From assembly GCA_030157565.1 (NCBI GenBank), contig JAOAUO010000112.1, positions 6,769-41,762 of the forward strand: 34,994 bases of DNA, written 5' to 3'. Each line of letters opens with the position of its first letter. Within the stretch, counting starts at the first letter, position 1. The stretch comes from Legionellaceae bacterium (GTDB lineage Bacteria > Pseudomonadota > Gammaproteobacteria > Legionellales > Legionellaceae). Of this stretch, positions 20,180 through 28,655 are shown in pieces. The translations under genes and the position numbers were made by a program. The notes beneath the pieces are model-generated. The model saw only the letters and a program-made list of their open reading frames with translations, was not told where the DNA came from and ran no database searches.

Positions 20180-20279
20180 GATAGACATTACTCTTTCCAA
20201 TATATGAAAACAAGATGACTTGCAGATAAAGCACATGACGCGGATAATCCATGTTTTAACGACAACGAAAGGTTATAAG

Positions 20280-21212
20280 ATGGATTTTCTCGCCCAATAC
20301 GGCTTATTTGCATTGAAATCATTCACAGCAGTGATAGCACTTCTATTATTAATCGGTGGTGTTTTATCTTTAAGCCGAAAAATCACGCCTAAATTAACGA
20401 TCACGTTTTTAAATAAAGAATGGGAGCAAGTCCAGCAACATTTACACAAAGAAGTCTTTGGTAAAAAATTAAAAAAACAAAAAGCCGATAAAACATCCCC
20501 CGCTCTTTATGTGATTGATTTTATCGGTGACATGAAAGCCTCTCAAGTGGAGTCGCTACGCGCTGAGATTTCAGCGATTCTCTCCATTGTCACGCCTAAA
20601 GATGAAGTGGTGTTGCGCATAGAGAGCCCAGGAGGATCTGTTAATGGGTATGGATTGGCCGCCTCTCAACTTCAACGCCTACGAGACAAACAGATTCCAT
20701 TAACCATTTGTATTGATAAGGTCGCGGCCAGTGGCGGCTATTTAATGGCATGCATCGCCAATCGCATTATCGCAGCTCCCTTCGCCATTATCGGATCCAT
20801 TGGGGTTGTTGCACAAATGCCTAATTTTCATCGCCTACTTCGAAAAAAAGACATCGATGTTGAATTACTAACCGCCGGCGAATACAAACGAACCTTAACC
20901 TTGTTTGCAGAAAATACCGATAAAGGGCGCAAAAAATTTCAGGAGGATTTGGAAGAAATTCACGCGACCTTTAAGGATCACGTGTTAAAGAGTCGACCAC
21001 AATTAAACATAGATGAAGTATCCACCGGTGAACACTGGTTAGCTCAAGATGCGCTGGCATTAGGATTGGTTGACGCGTTACAAACGAGTGATGAATACCT
21101 GAATGATAAGATGATGACCGCCAAGCTGTATCACATTACCGTGCATGCCAAACAAACCTGGATTGCAAAGCTATTAAAACCTGCAATGGCGCTGCTTCAC
21201 CCTTGGGCCTAA
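20280..21212 (+). CDS. sohB: SohB-like peptidase S49 family inner-membrane protease
   Basis: MDFLAQYGLFALKSFTAVIALLLLIGGVLSL...VLRIESPGGSVNGYGLAASQLQRLRDKQIPLTICIDKVAASGGYLMACIANRIIAAPFAIIGSIGV. Confidence 0.92.
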   Translation: MDFLAQYGLFALKSFTAVIALLLLIGGVLSLSRKITPKLTITFLNKEWEQVQQHLHKEVFGKKLKKQKADKTSPALYVIDFIGDMKASQVESLRAEISAILSIVTPKDEVVLRIESPGGSVNGYGLAASQLQRLRDKQIPLTICIDKVAASGGYLMACIANRIIAAPFAIIGSIGVVAQMPNFHRLLRKKDIDVELLTAGEYKRTLTLFAENTDKGRKKFQEDLEEIHATFKDHVLKSRPQLNIDEVSTGEHWLAQDALALGLVDALQTSDEYLNDKMMTAKLYHITVHAKQTWIAKLLKPAMALLHPWA

Positions 21213-21231
21213 ATGTGGATAGCCCCATTGT

Positions 21232-21279
21232 CTTATAACAGAAAAGCATGAGGCTTTTTTCATGCTTTTCTGTTATAAG
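21232..21279. repeat. family A-related R-class hairpin, 19-bp perfect stem
   Basis: CTTATAACAGAAAAGCATG-AGGCTTTTTT-CATGCTTTTCTGTTATAAG, 20 bp after the sohB stop. Confidence 0.9.
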
Positions 21280-21331
21280 TCCACTTTATTGATATATACT
21301 CTTTCTACGGAGTCAATAAAAAGTATTTTTT

Positions 21332-21616
21332 ATGAATGAAATGGATGTGATTGATTTTTTTTATGATGAGCTACGGCGTGAAGGACAAACGCGCGAAACG
21401 CTCTTTCTCACCCTGGATGAATCCGCGGTTGCCAAACTGAAAGAAAAACTGCACACGGATGTTCAAATAACAGATCTTCACCCGTTAGCGAATATTTGTA
21501 TAGCAAATGAATGGTTAGAGCGCACCACAGCTGATCCAGGTTACAAATACCTGTCGCTGACGGATGCTGGGTTAAAAATGGCTCTCGAATACCAATATAA
21601 ACAACGAAGATCGTAG
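21332..21616 (+). CDS. hypothetical small protein, possible winged-helix-like fold
   Basis: 94 aa MNEMDVIDFFYDELRREGQTRETLFLTLDES...YKYLSLTDAGLKMALEYQYKQRRS; good coding appearance, no certain family. Confidence 0.6.
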   Translation: MNEMDVIDFFYDELRREGQTRETLFLTLDESAVAKLKEKLHTDVQITDLHPLANICIANEWLERTTADPGYKYLSLTDAGLKMALEYQYKQRRS

Positions 21617-21627
21617 CCATTGAATGT

Positions 21628-21770
21628 TGAAGTTTGGACAGAACAGCATGGGCTTGCCGAGGCTGCGTACCTCGATTCAATACACTGGGTTCTCTAAAGA
21701 TTGATGAGCTGAGTCTATTTGGACGAAATGACATGCATGTTTTTTCATGTCATTTCGTCCAAACCTCAAT
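21628..21770. mobile_element. family A shortened element in opposite orientation (L hairpin 21718-21763)
   Basis: TTGAAGTTTGGACAGAACAGCATG...ACCTCGATTCAATACACTGGG...TTTGGACGAAATGACATGC..CATGTCATTTCGTCCAAACCTCAA; inverted outer ends TTGARGTTTGGAC. Confidence 0.8.
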
Positions 21771-21805
21771 AAAAAAATGGTTTTATTTAACGACGGAGCG
21801 AAAAC

Positions 21806-22015
21806 ATGAATGATTTAAAATCAAAATTACCCGATCTAAACGAGCTGAGTTCTATGGCGGGCAAACTATATAAAGACCTAAAAACCAGCGTGTGCGAAAT
21901 CATTGATGACTATAAAGTAAAGCACCCCTCACCAGATGAAGCACGCAAAGAACCAGCTGAAAAACCCAAAGAAAGCCCGAATAAAGGCACGAAACAATCC
22001 GAAAAAAGCGAATAA
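21806..22015 (+). CDS. hypothetical small charged protein
   Basis: 69 aa MNDLKSKLPDLNELSSMAGKLYKDLKTSVCEIIDDYKVKHPSPDEARKEPAEKPKESPNKGTKQSEKSE. Confidence 0.5.
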   Translation: MNDLKSKLPDLNELSSMAGKLYKDLKTSVCEIIDDYKVKHPSPDEARKEPAEKPKESPNKGTKQSEKSE

Positions 22016-22016
22016 C

Positions 22017-22067
22017 GCAACCGTTCACCACAATTGATAATCGAGTCTTAAAAATTGTGGTGATAAC
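22017..22067. repeat. degenerate family B solo hairpin
   Basis: GCAACCGTTCACCACAATT...AATTGTGGTGATAAC; 17/19 match to the family B terminus on the left; starts one base after the 21806 ORF stop. Confidence 0.65.
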
Positions 22068-22266
22068 ATTCTAGATTGATTGGAACCACTAATAACCCAT
22101 CCTGCAAAAATCAAATGATGAACGGATATTTTGCACTCATACACTCGACCAGATCAATTTAACCCGCTCAAAAAATACCAACAAACAAGATCATTATTTA
22201 CACACAAAGAATAATATGATACAATAATCTCTCGCGTCAATATCATTCCGGTTAAAGGCCATTTCA

Positions 22267-23175
22267 ATGAAACACTCAACGACCCAACATCAGGCCAAGG
22301 CTCTAGCAGTCTTTGCTGTTTTCGTTATCAATTACTTCGCGCCTTTTGTATGGATATGGAGTCACCGCAATTATCGCAACATATACGCTTATCATCATAA
22401 AAATTTAAGCGACTTGGGTTTATTACATAATGATAAAACAGAGTATACGTTTGAACTATTCTCTGAATGTGAAAAGCAATTCAGAGAATTTATTCAATAT
22501 AGAAATAATGGGGGCAGTAATCAGTATACATATAATACACGTTCCTGCTCCGGTCCAAAGGACAAGAGGCACTGTCATTCCGTAACAAAAAAAGGCCACT
22601 ATGATTTTGACATCAGCGATCCATTCGGATTTTCAAATCGCGATGATTTAATACAAGATCCAGATCATCTGCACGATCATTGTACTTCATTAGCCAATCA
22701 ATACCCCAACTATTCATTTAGTCATATCAATACAATGGAAAAAGGCCCTTATGGAATAAATAGAACAGATTATGACAGCATATACGTGGCATTTGATGCC
22801 AAGAATAATCTCAAATACGTGACCAATACAACCAATTCATTCAGGACGCCAACACAAGAAATATCCGATAATCACAGACAATTGCATTCGTTCTTTAAAA
22901 AGACAAGGATTCTTTCGGGTGACAAAGAAAAAATTGACTTATTAAACGAGTATAAAGTTCCATTTTTGAATGAGCTGCTTGAAAGAGAGCATATTCGGTT
23001 AGGTCCATCAAAACCGCATAAATACTCATTTCCTAGCAAAGAGGGGCTATCCCATATAGAGATTAAAGCGGCCTTATGGATTATAGTGAATCACGCGTTT
23101 ATTTTGGGCATTGTTGCGCTTGCAACCCAAACAGATCGAGGCAATAACGAAACAATTCGACGGGTGAGGCGCTAA
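22267..23175 (+). CDS. hypothetical protein with N- and C-terminal TM segments
   Basis: 302 aa; ALAVFAVFVINYFAPFVWIWS near N-terminus and ALWIIVNHAFILGIVALAT near C-terminus; Asn/His/Tyr-rich central domain with 5 Cys. Confidence 0.7.
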   Translation: MKHSTTQHQAKALAVFAVFVINYFAPFVWIWSHRNYRNIYAYHHKNLSDLGLLHNDKTEYTFELFSECEKQFREFIQYRNNGGSNQYTYNTRSCSGPKDKRHCHSVTKKGHYDFDISDPFGFSNRDDLIQDPDHLHDHCTSLANQYPNYSFSHINTMEKGPYGINRTDYDSIYVAFDAKNNLKYVTNTTNSFRTPTQEISDNHRQLHSFFKKTRILSGDKEKIDLLNEYKVPFLNELLEREHIRLGPSKPHKYSFPSKEGLSHIEIKAALWIIVNHAFILGIVALATQTDRGNNETIRRVRR

Positions 23176-23180
23176 ATATA

Positions 23181-23226
23181 TTTGGATAAAATGACAGGCC
23201 TGCTTTTGCATGTTATTTTATCCAAA
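23181..23226. repeat. family A L-class hairpin between convergent genes
   Basis: TTTGGATAAAATGACAGGC-CTGCTTTT-GCATGTTATTTTATCCAAA in a 60-bp convergent intergenic gap. Confidence 0.9.
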
Positions 23227-23235
23227 CGTCAATCA

Positions 23236-23832
23236 TCATCGATAACAAGTAATGCGACTGAATGCGTTGCACGCAGGCCCCACACACCATTTACGGTTTC
23301 CGATCGATCTTGTTTGCGAAACATGGGCTTGTATTTTGTATTCTTGTGCGCGCATATAACCCATTCGTCGACAAAACGAATACGCCGCCCGCCGGCCACA
23401 TCCCTTCCCATCTTCGTAGCACCAATCCACACGACTATGATTAAAGCGTGGAAACACAAAAACTTGCTTGCGATAGTAATAAGCATTCACGGGCTGATGC
23501 GTCAATTCCCCTTTGCAACGAATCCGCATAAATCCTTTGCAATGCCATCCATTACACCCTTTATGGGTATCCATAAAGTAGGTTGAGCGAACCGCATAAT
23601 CAATCACCTGCTGATCAGCATGCTCATACCCCAACAACTGACAATATCGATGGGCTACCGGCAAACCACACACTCGCTCACCCATCGCGCAATAATCCAA
23701 GCGTTTACCGTGATAAGTGGGGTTCCAAACACTTCGATAAAAATGCTGTGGGTTAACGCCCGCTTCAGCCACACTAATGCATAACACACTGAAAAAAAAT
23801 ACCTTGAGAAAGCGACTACAAAAAGCCATCAT
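23236..23832 (-). CDS. secreted protein with duplicated six-cysteine module
   Basis: Signal peptide (FLKVFFFSVLCISVAEA) followed by two modules both with C-x6-C-x8-C-x28-C-x4-C-x7-C. Confidence 0.85.
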   Translation of the reverse strand: MMAFCSRFLKVFFFSVLCISVAEAGVNPQHFYRSVWNPTYHGKRLDYCAMGERVCGLPVAHRYCQLLGYEHADQQVIDYAVRSTYFMDTHKGCNGWHCKGFMRIRCKGELTHQPVNAYYYRKQVFVFPRFNHSRVDWCYEDGKGCGRRAAYSFCRRMGYMRAQEYKIQAHVSQTRSIGNRKWCVGPACNAFSRITCYR

Positions 23833-23933
23833 ACAAATCCGTGATCAACAATAACCCCATGGTATCGCTTACAATCCATAAGATCCAGAGCCAACCGCTT
23901 TACTGCAGGGGTTACGATGAGGAGCCAATGCAC

Positions 23934-24130
23934 TTGGACATTGGACAAAAGAACATGCAAAAAGACGCACGTCCTTCTGTCCATGATAATGGGTTCATGG
24001 GCATGGAGAACGCTTGACGTATTGAATCGAGGGTTTGCGATAGAAAGCAGACGGAGCGCTCTAAAGATTCAGGCGCTGATTATATTTGGAGGACATGACA
24101 GGCGTGTTTTTGCATGCCATGTCCTCCAAA
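23934..24130. mobile_element. family A composite element (opposite orientation) abutting the dnaE stop
   Basis: GGACAAAAGAACATGC..GCACGTCCTTCTGTCC (23943-23982), interior ATTGAATCGAGGGTTTGCGA...CGGAGCGCTCTAAAGATTCAGGCGCTGATTATATTTGG (reverse complement of the 9550-9588 interior), hairpin 24085-24130 GGAGGACATGACAGGC..GCATGCCATGTCCTCC. Confidence 0.85.
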
Positions 24131-27100
24131 CTAATAATTCAAGCTCACTCGCGATTCATCCAGTAACGCGGCTAATTTCATCAACAACGCATCATCCGGT
24201 GTCACACACCAAGCGGTACCTAAATTCATCGCAGCTTGAGAAGATGCATTGGAATAACGTATTTGCACCACGCATTTTCCCTTGTGCGCCGCTAACACCG
24301 ATTGGATTGCTGGCAATTTATCGCGATCACCGTCCGTTAATGTCAGTGCTAAATGTTTGGCAAAACGGGTGCGAGCATCGTCTATACTATACAAGGCTGT
24401 GGCCGTCATTTTAACGCCACCCGTGTAATCATCTTGACCCAATTCACCATCCACCACCAGCATGAGGCCGACCTGAACATGGTCTTGACTCGAATCAAAA
24501 ATCTCTGAAAACGTCACAATGTCGACACGTGCCTGCGCGTCCTCTAGCCCGATAATGGCTAATTTTTTACCCCGCTTCGTCACAATCCGTCGAACGCTGG
24601 TTACCAATCCACAGACCGTGGCTTTTTTAGAGGCGGATGGATTCAATTGCCCAATGGGCCGGACAAATGCATGCAATTCTTGTAGGTATGAATCGGCCGG
24701 ATGCCCGGTTAAATAAAGCCCGAGTGTCTTTTTTTCTCCATCCAATCGTTTTTTGATGTCCCAGGCTTTGCACGTTAAATAATGCTCGACGGTTGGCTCA
24801 TCATCAAACAACGCAAACAAATCCCGCTGACCACTGCTTTGATTTTGAGTAAAGCGCGCACCCACTTGAAGGGCTTTTTCTAAAGAAGCAAACAACACCG
24901 CGCGCTCAACACCCCAGTCGTCCATCGCCCCACTCATGATCAGGGCCTCCAATACACGCCGATTCACCTTTCGCATATCCAAACGCTGGCATACATCAAA
25001 CAGACTGGTGTAAGGGCCCTGCGCGTCGCGCTCATCCACAATGCACTGAATGGCGGCGTGACCGACGCCTTTGATGGCGCCCAAGCCATAAATAATGGTG
25101 CCCTCATCCGCCACCGTGAACGCATACAATGAGCGATTCATTGATGGCGGCAAAACGGTCAGGTTCATGTGTGCGCACTCATGGATAAACGTCACTACTT
25201 TATCGGTATTGTCCATGTCAGATGACATCACGGCTGCCATAAAAGCCGCCGGATAATGCGCTTTTAACCATGCCGTTTGGTAAGCAATTAAGGCGTAGGC
25301 TGCCGAATGTGATTTGTTAAATCCGTAACCTGCAAATTTTTCCATCAAGTCGAAAATGGCCGTCGCCGTTTGTGCGTCTACACCCCTGGCGGTCGCGCCC
25401 TCCGTAAAAATAGCCCGTTGCTCCGCCATTTCTTCGGCTTTTTTCTTCCCCATGGCTCGACGCAGCAAATCAGCGCCCCCTAAGGTGTAATTTGCTAAAA
25501 CCTGGGCGATTTGCATCACCTGCTCTTGGTATAAAATCACACCATACGTCGGTTTGAGGATGGGTTCTAAATCAGGGTGGGGGTATTCTACTTTGGCTCG
25601 CCCATGCTTTCGATTGATGAAGTCATCCACCATCCCGGACTGCAACGGGCCTGGGCGAAACAAGGCGACCAGGGCAATGATTTCTTCAAACGAATCCGGC
25701 TGTAGTCGATGAATCAGTTCCTTCATGCCACGTGACTCTAACTGAAAGACGGCCGTGGTTTTACACGCTTTTAATAAATCAAAACTCGCTTGGTCATTCA
25801 ATGGGATATCGGCAATATCCAATGCCTCCAAACCCACCGAGGCGCGCTCACGATTGACGATGATCAATGCCCAATGAATGATGGTGAGTGTTCGCAATCC
25901 TAAAAAGTCGAATTTGACGAGACCGGCGGCTTCCACATCATCTTTATCCAACTGGCTCACCAATTGCGAAGAGCCCTCTTCGCAATAAATGGCCGTGAAA
26001 TCCGTCAATTGAGACGGTGCAATCACCACGCCGCCCGCATGCTTGCCCGCGTTACGCGTAATGCCTTCCAATTTTAACGCCAGATCAAACAGTTCTTTAA
26101 CCTCGTCTTCATCCTCATAACGCCGACGCAATTCATCTTCTTGCTTGAGTGCTTTGTCCAAGGTAATGCCGATTTCAAACGGGATGAGCTTGGCTAATTT
26201 ATCCACAAAACCATACGGATGCCCTAACACACGTCCCACATCGCGAATGACCGCTTTTGCCGCCATCGTGCCGAACGTAATGATCTGAGACACGCTTTGT
26301 CGGCCATATTTTTCAGCCACGTACTCAATGACTCGGTCACGGCCTTCCATGCAAAAATCGATATCAAAATCGGGCATGGAGACCCGTTCAGGATTCAAAA
26401 ACCGTTCAAAGAGCAATTCATATTCCAGCGGATCGAGATCGGTAATCAGCAACGCATAAGCCACCAACGACCCCGCACCCGACCCACGACCAGGCCCCAC
26501 CGGCACGTCATTTTGTTTGGCCCACTTGATGAAATCGGCCACAATTAAAAAATAACCCGCGAACCCCATGCTGTTGATCACATCCAACTCAATCTGCAAG
26601 CGATCATCGTATGGCGTGCGATCGACAACGCGCCCACGTGCGAGCTGTTCTAAGCGGATTTCTAATCCCTCTTTCGAGGTCTGTGACAAATAGCCTTCCA
26701 CGGAAGAGCCTTTCGGCACCGGGAAGTTCGGTAAATAGTTATGGCCCAAATCCAGCGTGACCGTGCATCGCTTGCTGATTTCAACGGTGTTTTGTAGCGC
26801 TTGCGGCAGATCACTAAACAAGGCCTGCATTTCTTCGGCTGACCGAAGGTATTGTTGTGCGCTATAACGCGTATTGCGGCGTGGGTCGGCCAACGCATAC
26901 CCTTCATGAATGCAGACACGCGCTTCGTGTGCCTCATGATCATCTGGATGTAAAAATCGCACATCATTGGTGGCCACCAATGGAAGCTGCAAAGCATCCG
27001 CTAATCGAACGAGCCGTTCATTATAAATGGCCTCATCTGCGCGTCCGGTACGCTGCATTTCCAAATAAAACCGATTCGGAAACACGCGCATCCACGCGCA

Positions 27101-27562
27101 AGCGAGCTGATGCGCCAGCGCCTCATCATCCGCCAACAAGGCCTGCCCAATATCACCCGAACGACCGCCTGATAAAGCAATCAAGCCCTCTGCATGTTGT
27201 GCAATCCATCCCGGATGAATCCAGGGTTTTCCTTGATATTGCCCTTCTTGATACGCCTGAGACACCAATTGTGTCAAATGACGGTAACCCTCTTCATTCT
27301 GACACAAGAGCACGATGGAGGATTGGCGTTCAGGTTTAGCTGGATCGTGACACAGCAAGTCACACCCCAAAATGGGTTTAATACCCGCAGAAATCGCCGC
27401 TTTAAAAACTTTGACGACTGCAAATAGATTGCAAACATCGGTCACGGCCACGGCATTCATGCCTTTTTCAGGCAAAGCCTCCATGAGAGGGCCAATACGA
27501 ACCAAGCCATCCACTAAAGAAAATTCAGTGTGCACGCGCAAATGAACAAAAGAAGAGGACAT
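24131..27562 (-). CDS. dnaE: DNA polymerase III alpha subunit
   Basis: MSSSFVHLRVHTEFSLVDGLVRIGPLMEALPEKGMNAVAVTD...PVGPGRGSGAGSLVAYAL.ITDLDPLEYELLFERFLNPERVSMPDFDIDFC; start at 27562. Confidence 0.97.
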   Translation of the reverse strand: MSSSFVHLRVHTEFSLVDGLVRIGPLMEALPEKGMNAVAVTDVCNLFAVVKVFKAAISAGIKPILGCDLLCHDPAKPERQSSIVLLCQNEEGYRHLTQLVSQAYQEGQYQGKPWIHPGWIAQHAEGLIALSGGRSGDIGQALLADDEALAHQLACAWMRVFPNRFYLEMQRTGRADEAIYNERLVRLADALQLPLVATNDVRFLHPDDHEAHEARVCIHEGYALADPRRNTRYSAQQYLRSAEEMQALFSDLPQALQNTVEISKRCTVTLDLGHNYLPNFPVPKGSSVEGYLSQTSKEGLEIRLEQLARGRVVDRTPYDDRLQIELDVINSMGFAGYFLIVADFIKWAKQNDVPVGPGRGSGAGSLVAYALLITDLDPLEYELLFERFLNPERVSMPDFDIDFCMEGRDRVIEYVAEKYGRQSVSQIITFGTMAAKAVIRDVGRVLGHPYGFVDKLAKLIPFEIGITLDKALKQEDELRRRYEDEDEVKELFDLALKLEGITRNAGKHAGGVVIAPSQLTDFTAIYCEEGSSQLVSQLDKDDVEAAGLVKFDFLGLRTLTIIHWALIIVNRERASVGLEALDIADIPLNDQASFDLLKACKTTAVFQLESRGMKELIHRLQPDSFEEIIALVALFRPGPLQSGMVDDFINRKHGRAKVEYPHPDLEPILKPTYGVILYQEQVMQIAQVLANYTLGGADLLRRAMGKKKAEEMAEQRAIFTEGATARGVDAQTATAIFDLMEKFAGYGFNKSHSAAYALIAYQTAWLKAHYPAAFMAAVMSSDMDNTDKVVTFIHECAHMNLTVLPPSMNRSLYAFTVADEGTIIYGLGAIKGVGHAAIQCIVDERDAQGPYTSLFDVCQRLDMRKVNRRVLEALIMSGAMDDWGVERAVLFASLEKALQVGARFTQNQSSGQRDLFALFDDEPTVEHYLTCKAWDIKKRLDGEKKTLGLYLTGHPADSYLQELHAFVRPIGQLNPSASKKATVCGLVTSVRRIVTKRGKKLAIIGLEDAQARVDIVTFSEIFDSSQDHVQVGLMLVVDGELGQDDYTGGVKMTATALYSIDDARTRFAKHLALTLTDGDRDKLPAIQSVLAAHKGKCVVQIRYSNASSQAAMNLGTAWCVTPDDALLMKLAALLDESRVSLNY

Positions 27563-27618
27563 CAGCCATTGACTCGTTGAATACAATGACAGCACTGTAC
27601 CGAACTTGTTGGCGTTTG

Positions 27619-27656
27619 AACAGCCACGCATGAAAAAAGCCTCATGCGTGGCTGTT
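27619..27656. repeat. family A-related R-class hairpin, reverse orientation
   Basis: AACAGCCACGCATGA-AAAAAGCC-TCATGCGTGGCTGTT; 15-bp perfect stem just upstream of dnaE. Confidence 0.85.
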
Positions 27657-27770
27657 TAATGAAGGATTAGCGAAGCGATATGGCTCCGATCTGGTCCTTA
27701 ATTGATTAACCAATTCAAATTTCTTACTGATATGTGATATAATGATAAAAATTAGCCCATTTTAAAGAGA

Positions 27771-28469
27771 ATGTTGATGATAAGAATGACCCTTTTTTTA
27801 TTGTTGTTGGCAACCGCTAAACAGCTTTCTTTTGCCAATGTAAATGACGATTCTTCTGTTGATAATACCTTAGGAAACAATGCTTGTGAGCGTGATGGTG
27901 TGGAATTATCAACAGAAAGATATAATCATTTATCCGATCAAATCATCATTACACAATCATTGTTTCATTTGATACCTACTTTTTCTATAAAAACCAAGAC
28001 AGAAAATTTAGGTGGATTATCAAGAGCGATTAGCTTTTTTCCTGGATATGAATTTTATGATGATTCCAATCATTTGGTGGCAACATCACAAAAATCTCTT
28101 TTGTCCATTAACAATCACATCGATGTCATGGATAATAAAAAAAATCAGATAGGCGCTATAGAGGACAAACTTCTTTCCATACTCCCTGTTTATTTTATTT
28201 TATCTCATTCTGGTGAACAATTAGTACGAGCAGAAAGGGATTTCTGGGGTAGATGTATCAACGCGTACGATATAAAACAGGGTCAAATCGTGGCTGAAAT
28301 GTGCAAATCATTTGGTTTATTCAAAAGTGATTGGACAATTGATATTAAAAATAAAGATTTTTTGCAGTCTAAAAAAATGGACCCTTTACTTCTCGTGATC
28401 ATGCTAATTTCTCATATTGAGAGTGAATCGAAGGATGCTAACCGGCGTAGAACAGGGAACGCCTATTGA
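27771..28469 (+). CDS. putative secreted LURP-one/tubby-C-like (LOR/YxjI) fold protein
   Basis: Signal peptide MTLFLLLLATAKQLSFA; YEFYDDSNHLVATSQKSLLSINNHIDVMDNKKNQIGAIEDKLLSILPVYFIL...GEQLVRAERDFWGRCINAYDIKQGQIVAEMCKSFGLFKSDWTIDI follows the LOR strand repeat logic. Confidence 0.6.
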   Translation: MLMIRMTLFLLLLATAKQLSFANVNDDSSVDNTLGNNACERDGVELSTERYNHLSDQIIITQSLFHLIPTFSIKTKTENLGGLSRAISFFPGYEFYDDSNHLVATSQKSLLSINNHIDVMDNKKNQIGAIEDKLLSILPVYFILSHSGEQLVRAERDFWGRCINAYDIKQGQIVAEMCKSFGLFKSDWTIDIKNKDFLQSKKMDPLLLVIMLISHIESESKDANRRRTGNAY

Positions 28470-28655
28470 TTCACTGTGTTCCAGAAGAAAGGGTAGAGTA
28501 AGAGGTGCCGCAGAGTACGAAAACATACCCACCTTATTCACTATGAAAAATAGATGCGTCCATTATATGCTGATTAAAATGTATTGACACTGTTCAAAAC
28601 CGGCGCTAAAATGCCGCTTGAAATCCATTTTTACTCACTTGAAGGAGTTATCACG

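Noticed and set aside
24131-24414. Plus-strand ORF 23917-24414 extending over the dnaE 3' end
   Set aside because: Composed of a repeat element plus antisense dnaE; no protein-like features.
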